A stretch of DNA of 64,000 nucleotides from positions 3,226,501 through 3,290,500 of the forward strand of contig OX359196.1 in the NCBI GenBank assembly GCA_947172415.1. The letters run 5' to 3'. Position 1 is the stretch's first letter. Each line of letters opens with the position of its first letter. Below the pieces are notes generated by a model, which saw only the letters and a list, made by a program, of their open reading frames with translations, did not search any database and was not told the DNA's origin. The position numbers and the translations under genes are program-made. Shown here in pieces: positions 35,597 to 49,815 of the stretch. This DNA comes from Chondrosia reniformis (taxonomy: Eukaryota; Porifera; Demospongiae; Chondrillida; Chondrillidae).

Positions 35597-37810
35597 TGGT
35601 AAGCTAATTCATAAAATTTGTACTTACAATTAGTACCTATGACTAGAACATTAACATATAACTGGTACCTATAAACAGTCCATACAACAAGTACCTCAAA
35701 CCAGACCTCCAACTATTACAACTACTGAATATATCTAGGACTAGCACTAGTATATACAACTAGTTCATAAAACTAGTACCTACAACTAGTAAATATTACT
35801 AGTACTAGTACATATTAGAACTAGCACATGCAACTAGTACATAACTAATACATAAAGTTAATACATAAAATTGTACACATAACTAGTACATACCACTAAT
35901 TTATACAACTAATACATACAACTAGTATACAACCAGTACATAAAATTAGTTCATACAATTAGAACATACAACTATTACATACAACTAGTACATACAACTT
36001 GTACGTACAAATAGTAAATATAACCAGTGCTAGTACGTACAACTAGTACATGCAACTAGTGCCTACAGTTAGTATATATTACCTTTACTTGTACATTCCA
36101 CTAGTTAATCCTAGTAGTACATACAACTATTACATACAACTAGTACATAACTAGTACATATATACAACTGGTACATACAACTATTATATACAATTAGTAC
36201 AGGCAACTATTACATTCGACTAGTTCATATAAGTAATACCTACAAATATTTAATATAACTAGTACTTGTACATTCAACTAATACCTACTTAATATCTGGT
36301 ATACCTAGTACTAGAAACCTACAACTAGTACACATAACTAGTACATACACCTAGTACTTACAACTGGAACATACTAATAGTACATACAACTAGTACATAA
36401 AAGTAGTACATTCAATTAGGACATGCAAGTAGTAAATACAACTAGTACATACAACTAGCACATACATCAAGTACATACACCTAGTATATAACTAGTCCAT
36501 ACAGGTGGTACATACAACTAGTTCATACAATTAGAACCTACAACTACTAAATACAACTAGTACATACAATTAGTACATACAATTATAACATTCAACAAGT
36601 CCATGCAACTAGTAACATAACCTAGTAAGTATAACTAGTGCTAGTACATACAACTAGTACATATACCTAGTACAAACAACTACTATGTATAACTAGTACA
36701 TACACATATAACTAGTACATATAAATAGTCCATACAACTAGTACATTAAACTAGAACTCCTTCTATGACGTATAATTATTTCACACAATTAGTGCATATA
36801 TCTAGTACATACAACTAGTCCATACATTTTGTGCTACAACTAGTACATACAACTAGTGCATACCACCAGTACAATCAACTAGTAAATATAACTGGTAAAT
36901 ATAACTAATATATATAACTTGTACTAGTACACACAACTAGTAATTATAACGATTAAATATTACTTGTACTAGAACATATTACTAGTTGATACAACTAGCA
37001 CATACAACTAGTACATACAACTGGTATACAACTAGTACATACAACTAGTATATGCAATTAGTACTTACAACAAGTATCTAATTATTACCTAATTTTACTA
37101 GTCCTAGAACTTAAAACTAGTACCTATAAATAGTACATACAACTAGTACCTGCAATTAGTACATACAATTAGTACATACAATTAGTACACAGAACTAGTA
37201 CTTAAAACTAGTTCATATAACTAGTACATAACTAGTACATACAATTAGTACATAGAACTAGATCAAACAATTAGAACAAACAGCTACTACATAAAACTAA
37301 TACCTATAATTAGTAAATATAGCCTGCACTAGTACATACAACTAGTGCATAAAACTAGAACCTACAACTAGTAAATACTACCAGTACTAGTAAGTGCAAT
37401 TAGTTATAAGAACTAGTAAATGCATCTAGTACATGGCTAATACATACAGTTAATACACACTATGGGTACACACAACTAGTACATACAACTAATATATACA
37501 ACTTATACATACAACTAGTATATAACAAGTACATACAACTAGAACATAAAACTAGTTCATACACTTAGAACATACAACTACTACATACTGTTAGTACATA
37601 CTACTAATACTTACAACTAGTAAATATAACTAATACTAGTACATACAACTAGTTCATACAACTATTACATTCAACTATTACACAGAACTAGAACCTACAA
37701 TTAGTAAATATTACCAGTACTAGTACATAGCATTAGTTAATACTACTAATTCACACAGCTAGTACATACAGCTAGTGCAAAACTAGTACATTCAACTGAT
37801 ACATACAATT
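35597..37810 (+). repeat. 13-bp ACTAGT satellite, block 8
   Basis: Array whose 35690-37500 part recurs at about 45000-46900 and in parts at 51950-52700, with markers such as CCTCCAACTATTACAACTAC and GTATATATTACCTTTACTTG. Confidence 0.96.
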
Positions 37811-38558
37811 ATCAGGGAGTACGGTAGTACTCCCAATGTAGGGATGACATGGTTTTTTTCGTTTTCCCCATACATTGGTATAGGAGCGAAATCCCGAAAT
37901 AGGCCGAAAATCGACAAAACAAGGCTATGTATAGCTAAATATACAATATACATACTCTAAATAGACCTTAAAAGCAAGCGAATATGTCCCGCTGGTGAAA
38001 TAATAAACTTTAAAAATTCCCATTTTCGTCTTCTTCATATTCTTCTCATTCTTCGTCAGCCATAACTAAAAAACTATATAAGCTTTTGGACTAATTGTTA
38101 CACGAAACTACTGCAAATTTTCCGAGCTGTATTCTTTTGTAGAAGCAAGAGCGATAACGCTATTATTGAGCATGGCGGTTTTCATGACCCTAGAGTCAAG
38201 GCATCAATAAAGTCGCCATTTTAATGACGTCATAATCAGTCGAAGATTGCGAAACCAAAATGATTTTAATTATACGAATCTAATTCCTAGCCCATGCTCC
38301 ATAAAAAGTACAGAAACTAGAAATATTAAAAATTTTCTACAAAAATAGTGAAGATGTAGGGATGGCATAAAAAGTAGAGAAACAAGAAAGGGATGTTACA
38401 CAGTGAAGCATTAGCTATACATGAATCCTACAAGCAAGGGTGTTGTATGATTCATGCACAGCTAATGCTTCACTGTGTAACATCCCTTTCTTGTTTCTCT
38501 ACTTTTTATGCCATCCCTACATCTTCACTATTTTTGTAGAAAATTTTTAATATTTCTT
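37811..38558 (-). mobile_element. Fold-back element F, copy 2
   Basis: Antiparallel to copy 1. It starts ATCAGGGAGTAC...GTACTCCC (small hairpin) and ends with a palindrome of about 240 bp (about 38319-38558, centre GCAAGGGTG). The body matches copy 1, including ATGACGTCAT and GAGCATGGCGGTTTTCATG-like blocks, but has no expanded GAA/GAT run. There are no open frames. Confidence 0.7.
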
Positions 38559-41329
38559 TATATATAATTAGTACATGCAACTATTACATTCAACAAGTAC
38601 ATCCAACTAAAACCTACAACTAGTAAATATAACTAGTCCTAGTACATACAACTAGTGCCTACAGTTAGTAAATATTACCAGGACAAGTACAAACCACTAG
38701 TTAACACAACTAATACATACAACTAGTTCATACAACTAGTACATAACTAGTACATACAACTATAATATAGAACTATAATAAGCATTTATTACATATAACT
38801 ATTACATTCAACTAGTACATATATCCAGTACCTATAACTAGTTTATATAACTAGCACTTGTACATACAAATAGTACCTACTTAGTAACCAGTTTTGCTAA
38901 AAGCAGAACCTACAACTAGTACATATAACTAGTATATACAACTAGTACCTACAAATGGTACACACAAATAGTACACACAACTAGTACATACAACCAGAAC
39001 ATAAAACTAGTAGACACTAACTACTACATATAACTAGTATATACACATATAACTGGTCCATATAAATAGTACATGCATCTAGTACATACTACTAGTACAT
39101 ACAACTATAACATAAAACTAGTACATACAACTAGTACCCACTACTAGTACATTCTACTAGTACGTATAACAAGTACAAACAAGAAATAGATATAACTAGT
39201 ATATATAAATAGTACGTGCATCTAGTATATACCACTAGTACATACAACTAGTTCATACAACTATAACATAAAACTAGTAGATACAACTAATACACACTAC
39301 TAGTACATTCTACTAGTACGTGTAACAAGTACAAACAAGTAATGCATTTAACTAGTACCTACAACTAGTACACATAACTAGCACATACAACTAGTGCGAA
39401 CAACTACTTCATACAACTTGTACCTACAACTAGTACCTATGACTTGAACATACACATATAAACAGTACATACAACTAGGACATTAAACTAGAACTCCAAC
39501 TAGTATTACATATAACTAGTGCCTACTTAGTAACTAGATTAACTAGTACTCAAACTTACTAGTACTCTTACATACAACTAGTCCATATATACACATATAA
39601 ATAACTAGCGCATACAGCCTATATTGGCACTTATAATTTGTACTTACCACTAGTAAATATAACTAGTACTAGTATATACAACTAGTACTAGAACATACAA
39701 CTAGTTTATATAACTAGAAAATATAGCTAGTACTAACAACTAGTACATACAACTAGGACATTAAACTAGAACTCCAACTAGTATTACATATAACTAGTTC
39801 CTACTTAGTAACTAGATTAACTAGTATTCAAACTTACTAGTACTAGTACATACAACTAGTCCATATATACACATATATATAGCTAGTGCATACAGCCTAT
39901 ATTGGCACATATAATTTGTACTTACCACTAGTAAATTTAACTAGTACTAGTACATACCACTAGTTTATACAACTAGAAAATAAAGCTGGTACTAACAACT
40001 AGTATTTGCAACTAGTACATACAACTATTACACACAACTAGTACATTCTACTAGTACTTATAACAAGTACAAACAAGTAATACATATAACTAGTACATAC
40101 AACTAGTACATACAACTAGTACATTCACCTAGGCTAACAACTACTTCATACAACTTGTACTAACAACTAGTACCTATGATTGAAACATACACATAAAATT
40201 AGTACATATAAATAGTATATACATACAACTAGGACATTAAACTAGAACTCCAACTAGTATTACATTTTACTAGTGCCTACTTAGTAAATTGATAAACTAG
40301 TACTCAAGCTTACTAGTGCTAGTACATACAACTAGTCCATAAACATATATATATAACTAGTAAACACAGACTATATTAGTACATACATAGTTTGTACATA
40401 CATCTAGTAAAATAACAAGTACTAGTACATAAAACTAGTTAACAAAATGTATAGAAAATATCGCTAGTACAAACACGAAGTACATACAACTAGTACATAC
40501 AACTTGTACATACAACTAAAACGTATAACTAGAACATATAACTAGAACATGCACATATAACTACAACATAGAACTAGTACATACAGGTATCAATGAGTAA
40601 ACACTACTAGTACATAGAACTAGTACATACGACTTCTACATATAACTAGTAAACACAACTAGTACATACAACTAGTACATATAACTAGTTCATACAACTA
40701 GTACACACAACTAGTATACACAATTAGTGTATACAACCAGTACATTCAACTAGTCCTAACACTAGTTCCTATAACTAGTACTAGAAAGTACTTCCATTAG
40801 TACATACAAATAGTTTATACAATTAGAACATACAAGTAGTACATTAACCTAGTACATAGAACTAGTACATAGAAAGACTACATAAAACTGATACATACAA
40901 CAAGTACACGCAACTAGTAAATAATAATTAGTATATAAAAATAGTGCAAATAACTAGAACATAGGACTTTCGACTAGTACTTAAAACTAGCAAACATAAC
41001 TTGTATATACTACTTGCACATACAAAAAATACATACAATTCGTACCTACAATTAGTATATATGACCAGTACTAGAACATAAAACTACAACGTACAACTGG
41101 TACATACAACTAGTAACGAGTACGTACAAATAGTACATAGAACTAGTACATACAACTTGTACATACAATTAGTACGTACATCGATTACGTACAATTTGTA
41201 CTATGACTAATTCATATAACTAGTATATACAACTCAAAAATAAAACTAGTATATACAAATAGTATCTACAATTAGTAAATTTAACTAGTACTAGTATATA
41301 AACTAATACATTGAACTAGTACATACACG
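38559..41329 (+). repeat. 13-bp ACTAGT satellite, block 9
   Basis: The stretch from about 40340 to 41329 closely matches 59560-60605, and partly 49830-50430. Confidence 0.96.
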
Positions 41330-42764
41330 TAGCATCCTTTGAGGTGCTCCATTTATCAGGTAACTGGGGGATGGTCGCATTACTGGCTGCTCACCGCCAG
41401 GACCTACATTCATCCTTAATGCGATTAGGGTATCATCATCAAAAGCAGTGTGAATCTTCGCTTGATCAAAGACAAAGATCACATCGTAAATCCTAGGGGT
41501 ATATTTAAAAGCTGCAATTTTTGCAGCCTTAGATACCTGTGCACAAAAAGTTTCAGCAGTAAAATATCCTTCATTCTCTGCAGCAATATAGAGCACTTCT
41601 CTAGCCAGCATTGGAACATCTGAACCATCTTCATCCCGTCTACTTATCTCAAATTGTGAGAGCTGTAAAAGGCCATTGAATTAATCCAAAAGTCTGTTAC
41701 CATTATTCCTATACCCTGATCTTTTGTTCTAAGAGGATACTTTCCTTTTTCATACCATGAATAACTAACTCCCTCATTGGAATGAAAAGTACTTTCATCA
41801 TGGTAAATAAGCACAAGATATTTGTCTGCATCAGGGTTCCCTAGAGGATAAGGATGGATTCCATCCATTGGTGTGGGTGGTGGTTTGGGGGAGTTTTCTA
41901 ATTCTTGCATCATATGTAAGAAAATATTTCGATCTGTTACTAGGTCAGCCTTTTCATGGCCCATCAACATACCCTTTGTTTATTTTAGAATATTCAAACC
42001 CTGCAATTTTCATCAACCTCCAAGCTGACATTGCTGAAATGGAATGTGGACTTCCTACTGTAACTGGAATACGTGATACAAGTGTGGGCAATAAAACCAT
42101 GTTAATGAATTTTTGAAAGCTAGCAATATTTATTTTGTAATTTCTTTTACCAGTGTACATCCTGAGCCACTCTATTGCCTTAGCTTAAACCTTTTCATTT
42201 TTTATTAGTCCAATCCTCTCCCACTGACCTCTTCCATCATTTACTAAGTCTCCTTGTAATGTATAAAAATCTTGATGCCACTTTCTAATTGACCTCTTCT
42301 GATATGCCAGTGTAGCTTGAGGTTATTTCTGCTGCTTTCCTTTTAGTCCGCACTGTACGAAGAAGTGCATCCATTAGCATGATACCTGGCATGTGTAGAG
42401 TTTCAGTTGGTTGCCGTGAAATCCACTCTTTGAGTATTGTTTGGGCATCATCACTGCTAAATTCATATTCATTATCACTGTCATTACTGTCTTCTGGACT
42501 ACTATCACTGGATTGTGTTTGAGCAAGCATTGAACTGGAAGATTCCCTTTCAATTTTGGATGGCCTTTCCTCATCTTCAGTTACATTTAGATTAGGTAAG
42601 CCTAGAACAGTCATGTCAGGATCTTGTTCATGTGTAGAAGTGCTTGCAATTGAAAGTGCTACTTCAGCAACAGGATTTTTTCGACTTTCTTTGCCTAATC
42701 GAACCAATTCCATTCTTTCTTGTAAGCGTTTTCTTTGAAACCATCGATTAGACTTTTAAGACAT
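41330..42764 (-). pseudogene. Decayed DDE-type transposase
   Basis: On the minus strand an ATG at 42764 is followed by a TAA at the third codon; the protein then continues in successive frames. Parts in order: an acidic N-terminal region (42285-42713), KWHQDFYTLQGDLVNDGRGQ, a helical block ending GFEYSKINKGYVDG (41954-42160, one stop before it), then LIYHDESTFHSNEG and GKYPLRTKDQGIGIMVTDF (41644-41950), then VIFVFDQAKIHTAF and LRMNVGPGGEQP (41330-41640). HDEST and VFDQA-x2-H are the usual DDE-domain strands of a transposase family also common in fungi and animals; I cannot name the superfamily. Frameshifts near 41960 and 41630 and at least two stops show it is dead. The 3' end is cut at the satellite edge. 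Confidence 0.75.
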
Positions 42765-43110
42765 GGTGACTAACAAATACGATCACAAAATAATGAGTTA
42801 TCAACTATTTAAATTGGATTATGCATGATGACCTTACGCCATGTTTTTAATAGGAACGATGTAATATGGGATGATGTCATAAAATATACGAGGTCGCATC
42901 CTGTGGTCAATTACTTCATTGTAAACGTCATAGGTATTCTGTAACCTGATTGGTTAAAATGTATATTTCAACACAGAAGCATCCTGTAGCCTTTCTGATG
43001 TCATAATTGGATTCTACACTATTGAAAACCCCTTCCCGCATCAAACCACAACCGGAAATAACTAGGGTACGAAGTCACAGTTAAAAAAGTAAATGGGAAG
43101 TTCTTCCTAA
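42765..43110. other. 5' flank of the DDE transposon
   Basis: Non-satellite sequence upstream of the transposase. Its outer edge reads TATAGTGCATATTAGGAAG on the minus strand, with a GGAAGAACTTCC palindrome; this may be the terminal repeat. The opposite end has been lost, so no terminal inverted repeat can be confirmed. Confidence 0.4.
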
Positions 43111-46100
43111 TATGCACTATACATATAACTAGTACATACACATATAACTGATACTTATAAATAGTATATACACATAGTACATAAAATAGTACATTAAAAT
43201 ATTACTTATAACTAGAAACTAATACAAGTATTTCATAGAATGAGGACATAATACTAGACCGTACAACTTGTATATACAACTAGTAGATAGCTACTACATA
43301 CAACTCTTATATACGTGCAACTAATACATACAACTCGCCCATAACTAGTACATATAACTAGTACATACAACTAGTATCTAGTACAAACAACTAGTGCCTG
43401 CCTAGGTCCAGGCATAACTAGTATTTGAACCTATATTTAGAACATACAACTCATACATAAAACTAGTACATACAACTACACCAAACAACTAGGTCAAATA
43501 ACTATTACATATACCTACTACATATTCCCAGTAAATACACATATACCTTGTAATTATATATAGTACATACAACTAGTAGTGCATACAACTAGTACATATA
43601 ACTAGTCCATACACATATAAACTGGTACTTTTAAATAGTACATACACATAGTACATATATTCAAAGAGTACATACAACTAGTACACACAACTCTAAACTA
43701 GTACATACAACTAGTTCATAGAACGAGAACATAATACTAGAATGTACAACTTGTATACCCAACTTGTATATAACTACTACATACAACTAGTTCATACGTA
43801 AAACTAGTGCGTAAAACTCGTACATAGCTAGAACCTACAACTAGTAAATATAACTAGTACTAGTACATAAAACTAGTACATGCAACTAGTACATCAAAAT
43901 ACTACACGCCACTAGTACATACAACTAGTACATCCACCTACTAAATATGACTATTACATACACATAAACATAGAAATTATAAATAGTTCATACAACTAGT
44001 GCATACAGCTAGTGCATACAACTAGTAGAGATAACTAGTACACAAGCATATAACTAGTACATACACATATAACTGGCGCTTATAAATAGTACATACACAT
44101 AGTACATGCACCTAGTACATACAACTAGTACATACAACTAGAAACTATGATATACAAGTAGCTCATTGAACGAGTACATAATACTAGAACGTACAACTTG
44201 TATATACAAGTAGAACATAGCTACTACATACAAGTAAAAGCAACTAGTACATATAACCAGTACATTCACCTACTACATATAACTAGAACATACACATATA
44301 TCCAATTATTATAAATAGTACTTGCAACTAGTACATACACCTAGTACATAAACTAGTACATATAACTGGTATATATAGCTACTACATATGAATAGTACTT
44401 ATACACATAACTAGTACATAACAATAGTACATACAACAAGTACAAAACATTAGTTCCTTCCTATTACTTAGTATAACTTGTAATGGAACCTACAACTAGT
44501 TCAAACAACAAGTACACACAACTAGTACATACAATTAGTCACCTGTACATACAACTAGTACATACAATTAGTCACTAGTACATACAACTAGTATCTATAA
44601 CTGGGACATATAACTGGCACATATAACTAGTACATATAAATAGTACATACAACTAGTTCATAAAACTAGTATATACAAGTAGTACATGCAACTAGTATCT
44701 AGTACATACAACTACAACCTATCTAGTACCAAGTATAACTAATACATGAACCAACAACTAGTACATACACATAGTACATACAACTAGTACATACTACTAG
44801 TGTGTACAACTAGAAAGTAGTACACACCACTAGTACATACAACTAGTACATACTACTAATACAAACAGCTAGGATATAAAACTAGTACATCCACCTACTA
44901 CATATGACTAGTACATACACATATACCTAGAAATTATAAATAGTATGTGCAACTAGTACTTACACTTAGTTCATAAAACTAGTACATACAACAAGTACAT
45001 CAAACTAGACCTACAACTATTACAACTACTGAATATATCTAGTACTAGTACTAGCACATACAACTAGTTTATAAAACTAGTACCTACAACTAGTAAATAT
45101 TACTAGTACTAGTACATATTAGAACTAGCACATGCAACTAGTACATAACTAATACATACAGTTAATACATACAACTAGTACACACAACTAGTACATACCA
45201 CTAGTTTATACAACTAATACATACAGTTAGTATATAACCAGTACATACAACTAGTACATAAAATTAGTTCATACAATTAGAACATACAACTATTATATAC
45301 AACTAGTACATACAACTAATACCTACAAATAGTAAATATAACCGGTGCTAGTACATACAGCTAGTACATACAACTAGGACAAATATTAGTATATAACTAG
45401 TACATACAACTAGTACATAAAACTAGTTCATACAATTACAACATACAACTACGACATACACTAGGACATGCAACTAATACCTACAAGTAGTAAATATAAC
45501 TTGTACTACTACATACACCTGGTTCATCCAACTGGTTCATAAAACTATAACATTCAACTAGTACAGACAACTTGTACGTACAACTAGTAAATATAACCAG
45601 TGCTAGTACGTCCAACAAGTACATACAACTAGTGCCTACAGTTAGTATATACTACCTTTACTTGTACATTCCACTAGTTAATCCTAATCGTACACACAAC
45701 AATTATAAACAACTAGTACATAACTAGTACATACAACTGGTACATACAACTATTATATACCATTAGTACATGCAACTATTATATATCTGGTATTACTAGT
45801 ACTAGAAACCTACAACTAGTACACATAACTAGTACATACACCTAGTTCTTACAACTAGTACCTACTAATAGTACATACAACTAGTACATTAAATTAGTAG
45901 TAAATACAACTAGGATATACAACTACTACACCTAGTATATAACTAGTCCATAGAGGTGGTACATACAACTAGTTCAAACAATTAGAACATACAACTACTA
46001 CATACAACTAGTACATGCAACTAATACCTACAACTAGTAAACATAACTTCTACTACTACCTACAACTATATAGTACTTACAACTAGTATTTACAACAAGT

Positions 46101-47075
46101 AAATATTACCAGTAATAGTAAATACAACTAGTTAATACAACTACTACATACAACTAGTACATGAATAGTTCTTACAACTAATACATACAACCCGTACAAT
46201 TAGTACCTACAACTAGTAAATATAACAAGTGCTAGTACATACAACCAGCACCTACCTGGTACCTAGTTTAACTAGTACTAGAACCTACAAGTAGTGTATA
46301 TACAAATAGTATATACAACTAGACCATATAAATAGTACATACCATAGTATATATAACTCATACATACCACTAGTTCATACAACTAGCACATACAACTAGT
46401 ACCTATGACTATAACATACACATTTACCTAGTACATATATATATATACAACTAGTACATGAGTCTAGAACTCCTACAATGACGTATAATTATTTCACACA
46501 ATTAGTTAACACAACTAGTCCATACAATTAGTGCTACAACTAGTACATACAACTAGTACATACAACCAATACAAACAACTAGTAAATATAACTTTTAAAT
46601 ATAACTAATATATATAACTTGTACTAGAACATACAACTAGTAAATATAACGATTAAATATAACTTGTACTAGAACATATTACTAGTTGATACAACTAGCG
46701 CATACAACTAGTACATACAACTGGTATACAACTAGTACATACAACTAGTATATGCAATTAGTACTTACAACAAGAACTAGAACTTACAACTAGTACCTAT
46801 AAATAGTACCCTACTAGTACAAATAACTAGTACATACACATATAACTGGTACCTATAAATAGTACATACACCTAGTAAATACAATTAGTACATACAACTA
46901 GTACTCAGAACTAGTACTTAAAACTATTTCATATAACTAGTACATAACTAGTACATAAAATTAGTCATAGAACTAGTTCAAACAATTATATAGAACATAC
47001 AGCTACTTCATAAAACTAATTAGTAAATATAGCTTGCACTAGTACATACAACCAGGGCATAAAACTAGTACCTAC

Positions 47076-48427
47076 AACTAGTAAATTTTACCAGTAAAAT
47101 GCAACTAGTTATTAGAACTAGTACATGCATCTAGTATAAAGCTAATACATACAGTTAATACATACCACAAGTACACACAACTAGTACATACAACTAGTTT
47201 ATACAACTAATACATACAACTAGTATATAACAAGTACATACAACTAGTACATAAAACTAGTTCATACACTTAGAACATAAAACTACTACATACAACTAGT
47301 ACATACAACTAATACTTACAACTAGTAAATATAACTAATACTAGTACATACAACTAGTTCATACAACTATTACATTCAACTATTACATACAACTAGTACC
47401 TACAACTAGTAAATATAACCCGTGCTAGTATGTACAACTAGTACATACAACTAGTGCCTACAGTTAGTATATATTACTAGTACCAGTACATAACACTAGT
47501 TAATACTACTAGTACATACAGCCAGGACATACAGCTAGTACATAACTAGTACATAAAACTAATTAATATAAATAGACCTTGTACATACAAATAAAACCTA
47601 CTTAGTATCTAGTATTACTACTACAAGAACTTACAACTAGTACACATAACAAGTACATACACCTAGTACATACTACTAGTACATACAAATAGTACATACA
47701 GCTAGTACGTAAAGGTAGCACATTCAACTAGGATATAAAACTAGTACCTACAACTAGTAAATTTTACCAGTAAAATGCAACTAGTTATTAGAACTAGTAC
47801 ATGCATCTAGTATAAAGCTAATACATACAGTTAATACATACCACAAGTACACACAACTAGTACATACAACTAGTTTATACAACTAATACATACAACTAGT
47901 ATATAACAAGTACATACAACTAGTACATAAAACTAGTTCATACACTTAGAACATACAACTACTACATACAACTAGTACATACAACTAATACTTACAACTA
48001 GTAAATATAACTAATACTAGTACATACAACTAGTTCATACAACTATTACATTCAACTATTACATACAACTAGTACCTACAACTAGTAAATATAACCCGTG
48101 CTAGTATGTACAACTAGTACATACAACTAGTGCCTACAGTTAGTATATATTACTAGTACCAGTACATAACACTAGTTAATACTACTAGTACATACAGCCA
48201 GTACATACAGCTAGTACATAACTAGTACATAAAACTAATTAATATAAATAGACCATGTATATACAAATAAAACCTACTTAGTCTCTAGTATTACTACTAC
48301 AAGAACTTACAACTAGTACACATAACAAGTACATACACCTAGTACATACAACTAGTACATACAAATAGTACATACAGCTAGTACGTACAAGTAGCACATT
48401 CAACTAGGACATAAAACTAGTTCATAT
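47076..48427 (+). repeat. 676-bp tandem duplication within the satellite
   Basis: TACCAGTAAAATGCAACTAG occurs at 47089 and 47765, and the following 650 bases agree with only a few differences (for example CCAGGACATACAG against CCAGTACATACAG). The copies are about 47076-47751 and 47752-48427. Given how diverged the 13-base units are, this is a recent event. Confidence 0.9.
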
Positions 48428-49736
48428 AACTAGTACATAACTAGTACATACAACCAGTATGTACAACTAGTACAAACAACTAGTATATACAACTAGTTCA
48501 TACAACTTGCACATACAATTAGTAGTAACAACTAGTTCATACAATTTGTACTTACAATTAGTGCCTATGACTAGAACATTCACAAAAACTGGTTCATAGA
48601 AATAGTACATACAACTAGTACATCAAACTAGACCTCCAACTAATTCAACTACTGAATATAACTAGTAGTAGTACATACAACTTGTTCATACAACTAGAAA
48701 TACAACTTGTACATACAACTATTACATACAATCAGTACATACACCTAGTACATACAACTAGTTATTAGAACTATTACATACAACTAGTACATAACTAAAA
48801 CATACAGTTATTACATGCTACTTGTACACACAACTTGTGCATAAATAGTTCATCCAACTAGTACATTCAACTAGTACATATAGTTAGTACATACAACTAT
48901 TGCATTCAACTAGTACATCCAACTATAACCTACAACTAGTAAATATAACTAGTCCTAGTACATACAACTAGTACATACAACTAGTGCCTACAGTTAGTAA
49001 ATATTACCAGTACAAGTACAAACCACTAGTTAATACAACTACTACATACAACTAGTTCATATAACTAGTACAACACTAGTACATACAACTAATAAATACA
49101 ACTAGTACATCAAAGTAGTGCCTACAACTAGTACATGGAACTAGTAACAAGTACATATACTTAGTACATACAACTAGTACATACAAGTGGTGCGCACAAC
49201 TAGTACACACAAGTGGTACACACAACTAGTACACACAACTAGTACATACAACCAGAACATAAAACTAGTAGACACCAACTACTACACATAACTAGTATAT
49301 ACAAATATAACTGGTCCATAAAAATAGTACAGGCATCTAGTACATACCACTAGTACATACAACTAGTACATACAACTAGTACACACTACTAGTACATTCT
49401 ACCAGTATGTATAACAAGTACAAACAAGTAATACGTATAACTAGTACATATAAATAGTACATGCATCTAGTACATACCGCTAGTACATACTACTAATACA
49501 TACAACTACAACATAAAACCAGTACATACAATTTGTACACACTACTAGTACAATCTACTAGTGCGTATAACAAGTACAAACAAGTAATACATATAACTAG
49601 TACATACAACTAGGACACGCAACTAGCACATACAACTAGTGCGAACAACTACTTCATACAACTTGTACTTACAATTAGTACCTATGACTTTTACCTACAC
49701 ATATAAATAGTACATACAACTACGACATTAAACTAG

Positions 49737-49815
49737 TTCTAGTAAGTTTGAGTACTAATTAATCTAGTTACTAAGTAGGTACAAGTTATATGTAATACTA
49801 GTTGGAGTTCTAGTT
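49737..49815 (-). repeat. Third inverted satellite patch
   Basis: It reads in reverse orientation and is the reverse complement of the AACTAGAACTCCAACTAGTA...TTAACTAGTACTCAAACTTA stretch found in direct orientation at about 39490-39560 and 59050-59110. The flanks match those copies in direct orientation, so a segment of about 80 bases flipped in place. Confidence 0.75.
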
